Below, in pieces: positions 14,127 through 22,836 of a DNA stretch of 64,000 nucleotides (its first letter is position 1; each line of letters begins with the position of its first letter). The position numbers and the translations under genes were made by a program. A model generated the notes under the pieces. The model saw nothing but the letters and a program-made list of their open reading frames with translations, had not been told where the DNA came from and did not search any database. The DNA comes from DAOQVR01 sp035341665 (lineage in GTDB: Bacteria > Chloroflexota > Anaerolineae > JAAYZQ01). The stretch spans positions 248,001-312,000 of the forward strand of contig DAOQVR010000001.1 in the NCBI GenBank assembly GCA_035341665.1, read 5' to 3'.

Positions 14127-15155
14127 ATGCTGGGGCAATTGGACGCATTGGAGAAGGAAGCGATGGCGGCACTCGAGGCTGCGGGCGACGAGCAGGCGCT
14201 GTCGGCCTGGTATGGAGCATACCTAGGCCGCAAGGGCAAGATCGCCGATGCTGTCAAGGCGCTCGCGACCCTGCCACGCGACGATCGACCGGCGTATGGG
14301 CAGAGAGTAAACGAGTCGAAGCGGCTTCTGGAGGCTGCTCACTTGGCCTCGAGCGCGGCCCTGAAGCAGGCCGCTGAGGAAGGTGCGCAGCGGGCCGACC
14401 AAGTAGATGTGACCTTGCCAGGAAGGCCGACCCGCCTTGGGCACCTGCACCCGGCGACTCGTACCCTGCGCGAGACATGCGCGATCTTTGCCGAGATGGG
14501 CTTTCGTATCTACCCAAGCAGGCACATCGAGACCGACGAGTTCAACTTCGGTCTGCTGAACATGCCTCCGCACCATCCTGCCCGGGATATGTGGAGCACA
14601 TTCTATACCAGCACTCCGGGTGTGATCCCGCGCACGCATACTTCGCCCGGGCAGGTGCATGCTATGCGCGAGTACTGTCCCGAACCGGTGCGGGTGGTCT
14701 TGCCCGGGATGTGCTACCGCTACGAGCAGATCACGGCCCGTTCCGAGATGATGTTCCACCAGGTGGAGGGCCTGGCGGTCGGCGTGGGAATCAGCATGAC
14801 CGACCTGAAGGGAACTCTCGTCGCGTTTGCGCGGCGCATGTTCGGCCCCGAGCGACGGGTGCGCTTCCGCGCCAGCTACTTTCCCTTCACCGAGCCGAGC
14901 GCTGAGGTGGACATGGACTGCGTGCTGTGCGGAGGGCGCGGGTGTCGTGTATGCAAGAACAGCGGCTGGGTCGAGATACTCGGCTGCGGGATGGTTCATC
15001 CCGCAGTGCTGCGCAACGGGGGCTACGACCCAGACATCTACTCGGGCTTCGCCTTCGGCATGGGCCCCGAGCGGATCGCGATGCTCAAGTACGGCATTCA
15101 GGACATCCGCTGCTTCTGGGCCAATGACCTGCGCTTCCTAGAGCAGTTCTCATAG
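14127..15155 (+). CDS. pheS: Phenylalanine--tRNA ligase alpha subunit
   Basis: Catalytic subunit of the (alpha-beta)2 class II synthetase that charges tRNA-Phe. The 342 residues include the N-terminal coiled-coil arm (LGQLDALEKEAMAALEAAGD), then the catalytic core: the motif 2 region VLPGMCYRYEQITARSEMMF, MFHQVEGLAVG, FRASYFPFTEPSAEVDM and the closing motif 3 region FGMGPERIAMLKYGI. A small cysteine cluster CVLCGGRGCRVC in the core resembles a zinc site seen in some PheS proteins. ATG 14127 follows GGAGGGAG. Expression is under the upstream T-box, and pheT follows after 13 bases. Confidence 0.97.
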   Translation: MLGQLDALEKEAMAALEAAGDEQALSAWYGAYLGRKGKIADAVKALATLPRDDRPAYGQRVNESKRLLEAAHLASSAALKQAAEEGAQRADQVDVTLPGRPTRLGHLHPATRTLRETCAIFAEMGFRIYPSRHIETDEFNFGLLNMPPHHPARDMWSTFYTSTPGVIPRTHTSPGQVHAMREYCPEPVRVVLPGMCYRYEQITARSEMMFHQVEGLAVGVGISMTDLKGTLVAFARRMFGPERRVRFRASYFPFTEPSAEVDMDCVLCGGRGCRVCKNSGWVEILGCGMVHPAVLRNGGYDPDIYSGFAFGMGPERIAMLKYGIQDIRCFWANDLRFLEQFS

Positions 15156-15168
15156 GAGAAACCAGACC

Positions 15169-17664
15169 ATGAAGGTACCGTTACGCTGGCTAAGGGACTA
15201 TGTGGACATCACCATCTCGCTGGAGGAGCTCTCCGAGCGCCTGACCTTGGCAGGGCTCGAGGTGGAGGCCGTAGAGCGCATCGGTGACTGGTGGGACCGC
15301 TCGAAAATCGTCGTAGGTGAAGTGACAGAGGTGCGGCCCCACCCGGATGCCGACCGGCTGGTATTGGTCGACGTACGCCACAGGGAGGGGCCGGCTGACC
15401 AGTGCGTTACGGGTGCTCCCAACCTTTTCGAGTACAAAGGCCTGGGGAAGGTCAGCTTGAAGGTGGCCTATGCCATGGAAGGGGCTGAGCTGTATGATGG
15501 GCACCAGGAGGGGTTTGTCAAGACGCGGCTGAAGCGCACCAAGATACGGGGCGTTCCGTCCTCCTCGATGGTCTGCTCAGAGAAAGAGCTTGGAATCTCG
15601 GAGGCCCATGAGGGTATCCTGTTGCTGCCCGACGATGCGCCAGTGGGCATGCCCTTGGCCGACTACCTGGGAGACACCATCCTGGACATCTCATTGACAC
15701 CTAACTTGGCACGCTGCATGAGTGTGATCGGTGTGGCGCGCGAGGTGACGGCCCTGACGGGAGCGCCGCTGCGGTACCCAAGCCTGGAGTGGCGCACCGA
15801 AGGAGGGCCTGCCGGGCAGCTTGCGAGTGTCCAGATTGAGGACCCTGACCTCTGCTCGCGCTATGTTGCCACGATTGTGCAGAATGTGGAGATTGGGCCG
15901 GGACCAAAGTGGATGCAGGAAAGGCTCTCAAGGGCAGGCATGCGGCCCATCAGCGACGTCGTGGATGTGACGAACTATGTGATGCTTGAGTGGGGCCAGC
16001 CACTGCACGCCTTTGACTACGACAAGCTCGTGGCCCGAGCCGGAGGCGGCGCTCCAACCATCATTGTGCGCAGAGCCAAGCCGGGAGAGACGATGAGAAC
16101 GCTTGATGGGGAGGTGCGCACATTCACCCACGATGCGCTGCTCATCTGCGATACGGCGGGACCGATTGCCATTGCCGGCGTAATGGGCGGCATGGAAACA
16201 GAGGTCGACGAAGGGACACGATCGATCCTACTGGAGTCGGCCAACTTTGACATGATATCGATCCGGCGCACGACGCAAGCTCTGCGTCTGCCAAGCGAGG
16301 CAAGCCTGCGCTTTGGACGAGGGATCCATCCTGCGATGGCGGAGCGCGCTGCGCGACGCGCCAGTGAGATGATGCGTGTCCTCGCTGGCGGCAGGATAGC
16401 CCAGGGGATGGTCGATGCGTACCCGCGGCCCGCAAGGCCCATCACGATCGAGCTGCCAACTGCGCAGGTGGAGCGGACCCTTGGCATAGCGATGAGCACC
16501 GACGAGGTGGTCCGCAGCCTCCAGTCGCTGGAGTTCGGTTGCGAGGCGACAGGCGTGGAGGGAGCAGCGGTCGTCCGAGTGACCGTTCCAGATCACCGAA
16601 TTGACTGCACGCTGCCGGCAGACCTGATTGAGGAAGTGGCCCGCATTTATGGCTACGATCGTATACCGGAGACCATGATGGCCGACCGGCTTCCGCCTCA
16701 GCGGGGCAACCGCGACTTGGAGCTTGAGGAAGCAGTGCGCGACACACTGGTCGTAAGTGGGCTGCAGGAGGTGATCACCTACACCCTGACCACCGTCGCC
16801 CGCGAAGCGGCGCTGCAGGATCACGATCCGCTGGGGTCAGCGGACCAGGAGAGCCGATATCTCAAGGTGACCAATCCGATCACCCAGGAACGCACCGCGT
16901 TCAGGCAACGGCTACTGACGACCATGCTTGAAGTTGTCTCGGAGAATCTGCGCTTCCGCGACAGAGTGGCGCTCTTTGAGTTGGGCAGGGTCTTTCTGCC
17001 GAGGCCGGGAGAGCAGCTGCCCAACGAAGTGCGCAGGCTGTGCATCGTGCTGAGCGGCCCGCGCGAGGAGCGCCATTGGCTTACTGAGGGAGGAGCCGAT
17101 GTCGACTACTTCGACCTGAAGGGAGTGGTCGAGGCGCTTCTGGCGCGCTTGCACACAGGAAGAGCCGAGTACAGGCCGGCTGATGAGAGTGGCTATCAGA
17201 GAGGGCGCACCGCGCACCTATGGCTGGGCGAGACCTGCTGTGGCATCCTGGGCGAGCTGAGTGCGGGTGTGCGCCAACGCTTCGAGCTGCCTGCGAGGCG
17301 CATAGCGGCAGCTGAGATCGATCTGGAGGCACTGCTCGCGCTGGTGCCGACTGGGTGGTTCGTCGAACCGATATCTCCCTACCCCGCTGTGCTGCAGGAT
17401 CTAGCGATCATCGTGGACGAAGACGTACCCGCGGCTACGGTACAGAGCGCCGTGGAGTCCGCAGGCGGTCCTCTGCTGCGGCAGGTCCGTGCCTTTGACG
17501 TGTACCGCGGAGCGCAGGTCCCCGTGGGCAAGAAGAGCCTGGCTTTCGGTCTGACCTTTCAATCGCCCGGCAAGACGTTGAGCGATGAGCTTGTATCGAA
17601 GCAGGTCACGAGGATCCTTGCGCGCCTGCGCAAGGAGCTGGGTGCCGAGGTCAGGGGCATGTAG
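15169..17664 (+). CDS. pheT: Phenylalanine--tRNA ligase beta subunit
   Basis: Structural and editing subunit, 831 residues, standard length. The N-terminal MKVPLRWLRDYVDI is typical; a tRNA-binding EMAP-like OB domain follows (VGEVTEVRPHPDADRLVLVD); the B3/B4 editing module includes RYVATIVQNVEIGPGPKWMQ and DVTNYVMLEWGQPLHAFDYD; the B5 domain contains DLIEEVARIYGYDRIPETM; the C-terminal ferredoxin-fold anticodon-binding domain starts at SPYPAVLQDLAIIVDEDVP. Cotranscribed with pheS from the T-box promoter. AGGAGAAACCAGACC precedes the ATG at 15169. Confidence 0.97.
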   Translation: MKVPLRWLRDYVDITISLEELSERLTLAGLEVEAVERIGDWWDRSKIVVGEVTEVRPHPDADRLVLVDVRHREGPADQCVTGAPNLFEYKGLGKVSLKVAYAMEGAELYDGHQEGFVKTRLKRTKIRGVPSSSMVCSEKELGISEAHEGILLLPDDAPVGMPLADYLGDTILDISLTPNLARCMSVIGVAREVTALTGAPLRYPSLEWRTEGGPAGQLASVQIEDPDLCSRYVATIVQNVEIGPGPKWMQERLSRAGMRPISDVVDVTNYVMLEWGQPLHAFDYDKLVARAGGGAPTIIVRRAKPGETMRTLDGEVRTFTHDALLICDTAGPIAIAGVMGGMETEVDEGTRSILLESANFDMISIRRTTQALRLPSEASLRFGRGIHPAMAERAARRASEMMRVLAGGRIAQGMVDAYPRPARPITIELPTAQVERTLGIAMSTDEVVRSLQSLEFGCEATGVEGAAVVRVTVPDHRIDCTLPADLIEEVARIYGYDRIPETMMADRLPPQRGNRDLELEEAVRDTLVVSGLQEVITYTLTTVAREAALQDHDPLGSADQESRYLKVTNPITQERTAFRQRLLTTMLEVVSENLRFRDRVALFELGRVFLPRPGEQLPNEVRRLCIVLSGPREERHWLTEGGADVDYFDLKGVVEALLARLHTGRAEYRPADESGYQRGRTAHLWLGETCCGILGELSAGVRQRFELPARRIAAAEIDLEALLALVPTGWFVEPISPYPAVLQDLAIIVDEDVPAATVQSAVESAGGPLLRQVRAFDVYRGAQVPVGKKSLAFGLTFQSPGKTLSDELVSKQVTRILARLRKELGAEVRGM

Positions 17665-17771
17665 CAGATGCGCCCGCCGCATTTCCCTGTTGGGGAGAGG
17701 TGCGCTATACTGATTGTCGACCTCTCGGGCCAAAGGCCCTGAGGATTTGCACGACGCCTGCCCAGTCGCCT
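17665..17771 (+). other. Intergenic region with inverted repeats and a weak promoter
   Basis: GAGAGGT (17695-17701) and ACCTCTC (17720-17726) form an inverted repeat flanking TATACT (17706-17711), a plausible -10 with a poor -35 (TTCCCT, 17683-17688). A small GGGCC-AAA-GGCCC hairpin (17727-17739) follows, without a T-run. It could serve as a weak pheT terminator, a promoter with an operator for the next gene, or both. Confidence 0.35.
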
Positions 17772-20159
17772 ATGGCCATGGAGCCCAGCGCTACAAACCC
17801 ATACAAGCCGGGACAACCGGTCGTCGAGCCCGCGCTCTTCTTTGGGCGCGGCGATCTGCTGGCCTCTGTGCGCGAACAGCTGGTGAGAGACCGGCGTGTG
17901 GTGATCGTGGGCGGTGCTAGGCAGATTGGGAAGACCTCCTTCCTGCGCCGATTGGCCTCTGAGCTGCCTGAGGGATTTGCCCCGGTGATGGTCAGCCTGG
18001 CCGGAGGGTCGACCAGGGGTTCCGGGTGGCTGGAATGGCGGCTCGCCCAGGCTGTGGTGCAGGCCATCTCGGCGCAGTTCTCCCTCTCGGTCTGCGAGCC
18101 GACGTGGGAGAGCTACGAGGATAGGCCCGATCGGTTCCTCGCCGAGTGTTGGCCTCAGGTCCGCGCGGCTCTCGGCAGACGGACTGCCGTGCTGCTACTC
18201 GACGATGTGGATGCGCTCCAGGGCGGATCCGACGACCTCCTGGAGGGGCTGAGTGCTCTGCTTGCGCGCTGGCGCAGGCAGGGCGGCCGGCTGGCCGTCG
18301 TGCTCAGCGCTGCATCAGAGGCGCTGCACGCACTCGAGAGCGAGTACCCTGTCCTCTTCGCAGGTGCGCACGCAGTCACGCTCGGGCCTCTGCCGAACGA
18401 TGATGCGGTGCGACTCATCACCCAGCCGGTGGAAGGCCGCCTGACCTTTGATCATGGGGTACCCAGGCGGCTTGTAGAGCTGACCTCGGGGCATCCCTAC
18501 TACCTGCATCTGGTCTGCTCCGCCCTTTTTGACCGCTGCGCGGGCGAGGGATGGGTGAACCAGCATGATGTCGACCTGGTGGTAAGGGGGCTGGCGGGGC
18601 AGGAGATAGCGCGTTTTCGTGAGTCATGGAGCGAATCCGATGCGCAGGAGCAGGCCGTAATCGGGGCGCTGGCGTCGCTACGGGGCGCGCGCGGGGTAGC
18701 GACGGCACACGAGGTGCAAGGACTGCTCTCGCGTTCTGGCGTGCGCGTCACCCAGGCTCAGGTCGAGGCTGTGCTAGGGAGGCTTGCCGCGCGCGAGATA
18801 GTGGAGCGCTTGGGGGCACTGAGCTACCGTTTCGGAGTGGCGCTGTTCAGAGAGTGGCTGGCGGGGCAGGTGGACCTGCGCGCGGCCATGGCCGGTGCAA
18901 GATGGGAGGCCTCTGGCCGGGGTGGCCGCGAGGGTGCGCGCAGAGCCGCAAAGCCCTCCCCGGGACGGGTGCGGCTGGCGCCTCAGCGGGCAGGCCAGGG
19001 AATCGGCGGGTCATCGGAATCGAGAGAGGGTCAATCTGCGCAACCGGGATCGGAGGCGGGCCCTACAACGGCAGAGCACCACCGTGGCCGAGCGCCGGGA
19101 CGCAGGCGCGCCTGGTTCCTTGTCGCCGGTTTGCTCTGCGCAACCCTGATTCTGTCTGCGGCCTGGGCCCTGAGACGGCCAACAAGCCAGCCGATCGCCG
19201 TCCCTACGGTGCGCACCAAGGCACCTGCCGTGGGCCTGACTTTTGTGCCGTCTGCGGTTGCTGCGGTACAGGCATCGGTGGCGCCAAGCCCCGTTCCGAC
19301 GTTGACTTCGAAACCCGCGCCGACGGCACCGGTCGTCACAAGCCGGAGCCTGCCTGCGATAGCGTATCTCTCCAAGCCGAAGGAAGGCGGGTTGTGGACG
19401 ATCTACCTCATGGGAAGTGACGGAAGCAATCGCATTCCCATAACCGAGGCTTCGTCGGATTTCGTCTCGGCACCCAGCTGGTCACCGGGCGGCGACCGCT
19501 TGGCGTTCGTGTCGGACAGGGATGGAAGTGCAGACATCTGGGTGGCCGACCGAGAGGGTCGCGAGGCTGTCAATCTGACGCGCGACAGCTCGAAGGACAA
19601 TTGCCCGGCCTGGTCTCCGGACGGCCAGTGGATTGCCTTTGCCTCGGTGCGTGACTCACCTTACTGGGAGCTTTACGTCATGCAAGCGGATGGCTCGGAG
19701 CTGCGGCGGCTCACATGGTGGGAGGGCGCTTCCGATCTGTGGCCAAGCTGGTCCCCAGACGGCAGGCGGCTTGCCTTTGCCTCCAAGCGGGATGGGAATT
19801 GGGAGATCTACAGCGCCGCGGCGGACGGCACTGACCTGATCCGCCTGACCTACGATCCGGCCGATGACCAGCATCCGTCCTGGTCACCCGATGGGCGATG
19901 GATCGGCTTCGATAGCCTTCGGGGCGGCTATGCCGACGTCTATGTCGTGCCGGCAGAAGGGGGCGATGTCAGGAACGTGTCGCGCCTGTCCTCCGCATCG
20001 GACCTGGGACCCACGTGGTCGCCTGACGGCAGCCGCATCGCCTTCTGCTCAGACCGGAACGGGGACTGGGACATCTTTTCTGCTGCGCTGGACGGTTCCG
20101 CACTGGTGCAGCTGACCACGGCGGACACCGTCGACCAACTCCCGGCCTGGAGGCCCTAA
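17772..20159 (+). CDS. STAND/AAA-type ATPase fused to a transmembrane helix and a TolB-like beta-propeller
   Basis: 795 residues in three parts. The N-terminal ATPase (about residues 5-370) begins NPYKPGQPVVEPALFFGRGD, with Walker A GGARQIGKTSF and Walker B AVLLLDDVDAL, as in ATPase_2/AAA_16 STAND-like NTPases, followed by a winged-helix region. A basic low-complexity linker precedes one membrane helix (RRAWFLVAGLLCATLILSA). The C-terminus is a propeller of PD40/WD40-like repeats, each containing SPDG..IAF.S.RDG. or a close variant (for example SWSPDGRRLAFASKRDGNWE), six copies visible. The layout predicts cytoplasmic NTPase and extracellular propeller. ATG 17772 is chosen because earlier in-frame codons overlap the promoter-like region; the ribosome site is weak. 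The function is unknown. Confidence 0.85.
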   Translation: MAMEPSATNPYKPGQPVVEPALFFGRGDLLASVREQLVRDRRVVIVGGARQIGKTSFLRRLASELPEGFAPVMVSLAGGSTRGSGWLEWRLAQAVVQAISAQFSLSVCEPTWESYEDRPDRFLAECWPQVRAALGRRTAVLLLDDVDALQGGSDDLLEGLSALLARWRRQGGRLAVVLSAASEALHALESEYPVLFAGAHAVTLGPLPNDDAVRLITQPVEGRLTFDHGVPRRLVELTSGHPYYLHLVCSALFDRCAGEGWVNQHDVDLVVRGLAGQEIARFRESWSESDAQEQAVIGALASLRGARGVATAHEVQGLLSRSGVRVTQAQVEAVLGRLAAREIVERLGALSYRFGVALFREWLAGQVDLRAAMAGARWEASGRGGREGARRAAKPSPGRVRLAPQRAGQGIGGSSESREGQSAQPGSEAGPTTAEHHRGRAPGRRRAWFLVAGLLCATLILSAAWALRRPTSQPIAVPTVRTKAPAVGLTFVPSAVAAVQASVAPSPVPTLTSKPAPTAPVVTSRSLPAIAYLSKPKEGGLWTIYLMGSDGSNRIPITEASSDFVSAPSWSPGGDRLAFVSDRDGSADIWVADREGREAVNLTRDSSKDNCPAWSPDGQWIAFASVRDSPYWELYVMQADGSELRRLTWWEGASDLWPSWSPDGRRLAFASKRDGNWEIYSAAADGTDLIRLTYDPADDQHPSWSPDGRWIGFDSLRGGYADVYVVPAEGGDVRNVSRLSSASDLGPTWSPDGSRIAFCSDRNGDWDIFSAALDGSALVQLTTADTVDQLPAWRP

Positions 20160-20268
20160 GCGAGCGGGTGCGTCACCCTGTCCGCAGCGGCTTCCTGCCC
20201 AGCCAAGCCCTGCGGCGGGACGCCTACTGGCAGCCTGCCCCGATAATCCGAAGCCGGACACCCGCTGT

Positions 20269-21273
20269 CTAGCTGCTTCTCTCCCAGTCGCCTGTGGCCT
20301 GGGTCCAGCCGTGCTCTAGCCCCGCAGATTCGAGTGCCTCCAAAGCGAGCTCATACTCGTTGAGAGACAGTCGCCTACCCAAGACGGGATCATCGAGAAC
20401 CCGATAAGCCGGGAAGTACTGGTCCATCAGGCTAACGTGGACTCTGTGGCTCAGCTCCCCGGATAGCCAGCGCAAGACCTGGGGCGCGCCAGACAACCCG
20501 CCGGGCAGCACGAGGTGGCGCACTATCAGGCCACGCAGGGCAATTCCGCCTTCGCCCAGTAGCAGCTCGTCTCCCACTTGCCTGAAGATCTCACGGAGGG
20601 CAAGTTGGTTGTTCTCGACATACCGGGGCCAGCCAGATAGGCGACGAGCTATGTCGTCTTCGGCGTACTTGGCATCAGGCAGCCATATGTCGATCACTCC
20701 ATCGAGAAGGCGCAGTGCCTCCACGCGCTCGTACCCGCTGGTGTTGTAGACGAGCGGAAGCCGTAGACCTGCATGAACCGCGTGGGGCAGGGCAGCCAAC
20801 ACATGGGGCATGAAGTGGGTGGGGGTGACCAGGTTGATGTTGTGGGCCCCCTTTCGCTGCATCTCAAGCATCATGCCCGCCAGCCGCTCGACTCCGACGT
20901 CGATACCCTGACGCATCTGGCTCACTGGGAAGTTCTGGCAGAAGCAGCATCGGCCGGTGCAGCCGGAGAAGAAGATCGCGCCTGAGCCACGCGTACCGCT
21001 GATGGGCGGCTCTTCCCACCGGTGCAGATTCCAGGCGGCAACCTTGCACCGGTCATCCATTCGGCAGACACCCAGCTGTCCGTGCAGGCGATCGGCCCCA
21101 CACTCGTGGGGGCAGAGACGGCAGGGCGCGAGCATAGCCCACGCATCCGAGATACGTTGGTGCAGCTCGCCGGAAGCGTGCAGTCTCAGGTAGCTTGGCT
21201 CGAACCCCGATGCAATCGGCAAGTACGCTGTCTCCAGTCTTTCCAGTCTAGCGACACCTGCGCCCCGAGTCAA
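20269..21273 (-). CDS. Radical SAM protein, PflA-like (COG1313-type)
   Basis: 334 residues. The radical SAM cluster motif is SGCTGRCCFCQNFPVS (CX3CX2C), preceded by another cysteine group, CRLCPHECGADRL...GVC, that is characteristic of the uncharacterised pyruvate-formate-lyase-activase-like family. It should bind a 4Fe-4S cluster and SAM; the target is not known. TTG at 21273 is the start of the longest reading frame; TTG at 21222 is an alternative with a GGAG site nine bases upstream. It is divergent from the CMD-SRAP-MoaD-AOR operon and convergent with the ATPase-propeller gene. Confidence 0.85.
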   Translation of the reverse strand: MTRGAGVARLERLETAYLPIASGFEPSYLRLHASGELHQRISDAWAMLAPCRLCPHECGADRLHGQLGVCRMDDRCKVAAWNLHRWEEPPISGTRGSGAIFFSGCTGRCCFCQNFPVSQMRQGIDVGVERLAGMMLEMQRKGAHNINLVTPTHFMPHVLAALPHAVHAGLRLPLVYNTSGYERVEALRLLDGVIDIWLPDAKYAEDDIARRLSGWPRYVENNQLALREIFRQVGDELLLGEGGIALRGLIVRHLVLPGGLSGAPQVLRWLSGELSHRVHVSLMDQYFPAYRVLDDPVLGRRLSLNEYELALEALESAGLEHGWTQATGDWERSS

Positions 21274-21310
21274 GTAGTCTCACCGAGCCGGTACACCCGG
21301 CAGAATTCAC

Positions 21311-21339
21311 TTGACACGTGGCATGGGGGCTGCTATACA
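21311..21339 (+). promoter_or_regulatory. Predicted promoter of the CMD-SRAP-MoaD-AOR operon
   Basis: TTGACA (21311-21316), 17 bases, TATACA (21334-21339). Transcription would begin near 21346, leaving about 120 bases of untranslated leader with no recognised riboswitch. Confidence 0.75.
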
Positions 21340-21464
21340 TAGCTCAGTTGCGGGTTCGGAACGGGACGAAATGGGCGCCAGCAGGACCTGTGTTGCTGCC
21401 TTTGCGCGCACGTGCGTCCGACGGACTGCTGGCTTACTCGGTGAAGCAAAAGTGAGGGGGACCT

Positions 21465-21818
21465 GTGAGAACGCGCCTGGACGAATTCCAAACGAACCGG
21501 GAACGGATGAATCAGCGCATCATGGATCATGCTCCGCTCGTCACCAAGCGCTTCTTCAGCCTCGATACCGGCACCTACAAGGACGGTGCGCTACCGGCCA
21601 AGTCGAAGGAGCTGTTGGGTTTGGTGGCATCGGCCGTTCTGCGCTGCAACGACTGCATCGACTACCACCTGATCCAGTGTGTGCGGGCCGGTTTCCGGGA
21701 CGAGGAGCTGTATGAAGCACTCAACGTGGGACTCGTGGTTGGGGGCTCCATCGTGATTCCTCACCTGCGGCACGCCTACGAGACGATCGAGCTGCTGCGT
21801 GCGGAAGAGAAGGGGTAG
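21465..21818 (+). CDS. Carboxymuconolactone decarboxylase family (AhpD-like) protein
   Basis: 117 residues of the CMD/AhpD fold. The redox motif is visible as RCNDCIDYH (CxxC followed by His), which in AhpD-type members forms a peroxidase or disulfide-reductase active site and in others is catalytically undefined. The helices ending GLVVGGSIVIPHLRHAYETIELL match the typical C-terminal half. GTG at 21465 follows AGGGGGACCT. It is the first gene of a four-gene plus-strand unit and is separated from the SRAP gene by only 4 bases. The redox chemistry may relate to the anaerobic oxidoreductase downstream, but this is inference. Confidence 0.87.
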   Translation: MRTRLDEFQTNRERMNQRIMDHAPLVTKRFFSLDTGTYKDGALPAKSKELLGLVASAVLRCNDCIDYHLIQCVRAGFRDEELYEALNVGLVVGGSIVIPHLRHAYETIELLRAEEKG

Positions 21819-21822
21819 CCCC

Positions 21823-22518
21823 ATGTGCGGGCGTTTCACGCTGACAAGTCCGGATGGAGCGCTGGTACAGTTCAACCTGCCGGGCCTACCGGCGCTGGAG
21901 CCGCGCTACAACATCGCTCCCACACAACCTGTTGCGGTGGTTAGGATGGCTGCGCAAGATGCGTCACGGGAGCTGGTGCTGCTGAAGTGGGGGCTGATCC
22001 CCTACTGGGCGAAGGATCCTAGTCTCGGCGCACGGCTGATCAATGCTCGCTGCGAGACTGTCGCCCAAAAGCCGGCCTTCCGGGACGCATTTCGAAAGAG
22101 ACGCTGTCTGGTGGTTGCCGACGGTTTCTTCGAATGGCAGAAGCAGAACGGAGGAAAGCAACCGTTCTACATCCGTCTGCGGGAGGGGGGACTCTTCGGC
22201 ATGGCCGGCCTGTGGGAGGCGTGGAGGGGAGCTGAGGGGGTCATCGAATCGTGCACGCTGATCACTACGAATGCGAATGACCTCATGCGCCCGATCCACG
22301 ATCGCATGCCGGTGATCCTCGAGCCGCGCGACTATGACCTGTGGCTGGAACGGGGCCTTCGGCAAGGCGAGCTGCTCCTTCCTCTGCTAAGGCCCCTCCC
22401 ATCAGAGGAGATGATAGCCTACCCTGTCAGCCGACGGGTCAACAGCCCTGAGAACGACGACCCGCACTGCATCGAGCCCCTGGTGCACGGGCAGAGCAGC
22501 TCGCTTCCGGGCATGTGA
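21823..22518 (+). CDS. SRAP-domain abasic-site crosslinking protein (YedK/HMCES family)
   Basis: 231 residues. SRAP proteins trap abasic sites in single-stranded DNA by forming a thiazolidine link through Cys2. The mature N-terminus MCGRFTLTS supplies that Cys2. Other family residues are visible: NARCETV, the catalytic Glu region GFFEWQ, and the active-site HDRMPVIL. ATG 21823 is chosen because it places Cys at position 2; the longer reading frame upstream would not. It is the second gene of the unit with CMD, MoaD and AOR; the functional reason for the association is not apparent. Confidence 0.94.
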   Translation: MCGRFTLTSPDGALVQFNLPGLPALEPRYNIAPTQPVAVVRMAAQDASRELVLLKWGLIPYWAKDPSLGARLINARCETVAQKPAFRDAFRKRRCLVVADGFFEWQKQNGGKQPFYIRLREGGLFGMAGLWEAWRGAEGVIESCTLITTNANDLMRPIHDRMPVILEPRDYDLWLERGLRQGELLLPLLRPLPSEEMIAYPVSRRVNSPENDDPHCIEPLVHGQSSSLPGM

Positions 22519-22521
22519 GCC

Positions 22522-22764
22522 GTGCACATCGCGGTGCAGCTGCTGGGGAGCTACCGGAGTCTTGTTGTGGACTCTGGCGTGGGATCGGCTTCGGTGAGCG
22601 TGACGGTGGCTGAGGGAGCAAGAGTCGCGGACCTGCTGGCGCAGCTACCAGTTCCTGTAGGCACAGCGCCTACTGCCCTGGTGAACGGGCGCCACGCCGA
22701 GCTCGACCAGAGACTGATGGACGGTGATGTGGTGACTCTCTTCCCAGCTGCTGGCGGTGGGTGA
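22522..22764 (+). CDS. MoaD/ThiS-family sulfur carrier protein
   Basis: 80-residue ubiquitin-like protein ending in Gly-Gly-Gly, the tail adenylated and thiocarboxylated in MoaD and ThiS. The pattern VRVADLLAQLP, VNGRHAELDQRLMDGDVVTL and FPAAGGG is typical of the MoaD group. GTG at 22522 begins 3 bases after the SRAP stop. The next gene is a tungsten-dependent oxidoreductase, so this is probably the sulfur donor for its pterin cofactor. No MoaE is seen in the window. Confidence 0.9.
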   Translation: MHIAVQLLGSYRSLVVDSGVGSASVSVTVAEGARVADLLAQLPVPVGTAPTALVNGRHAELDQRLMDGDVVTLFPAAGGG

Positions 22765-22836
22765 TTGACGTGAGTCAGATCCAGCTTGGCCGGGAACAGG
22801 GCGTCGGGCGACCAGCGCAGCGCGAAGGGGGATGCA

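Noticed and set aside
14223..14999. 258-residue minus-strand open frame inside pheS
   Set aside because: Antisense to class II synthetase motifs and without promoter or ribosome site.
20160..20268. AGCGGGTG...CACCCGCT pair about 80 bases apart between convergent genes
   Set aside because: Spacing is long, no T-run follows and the intervening sequence offers competing pairs, so I do not call a terminator.
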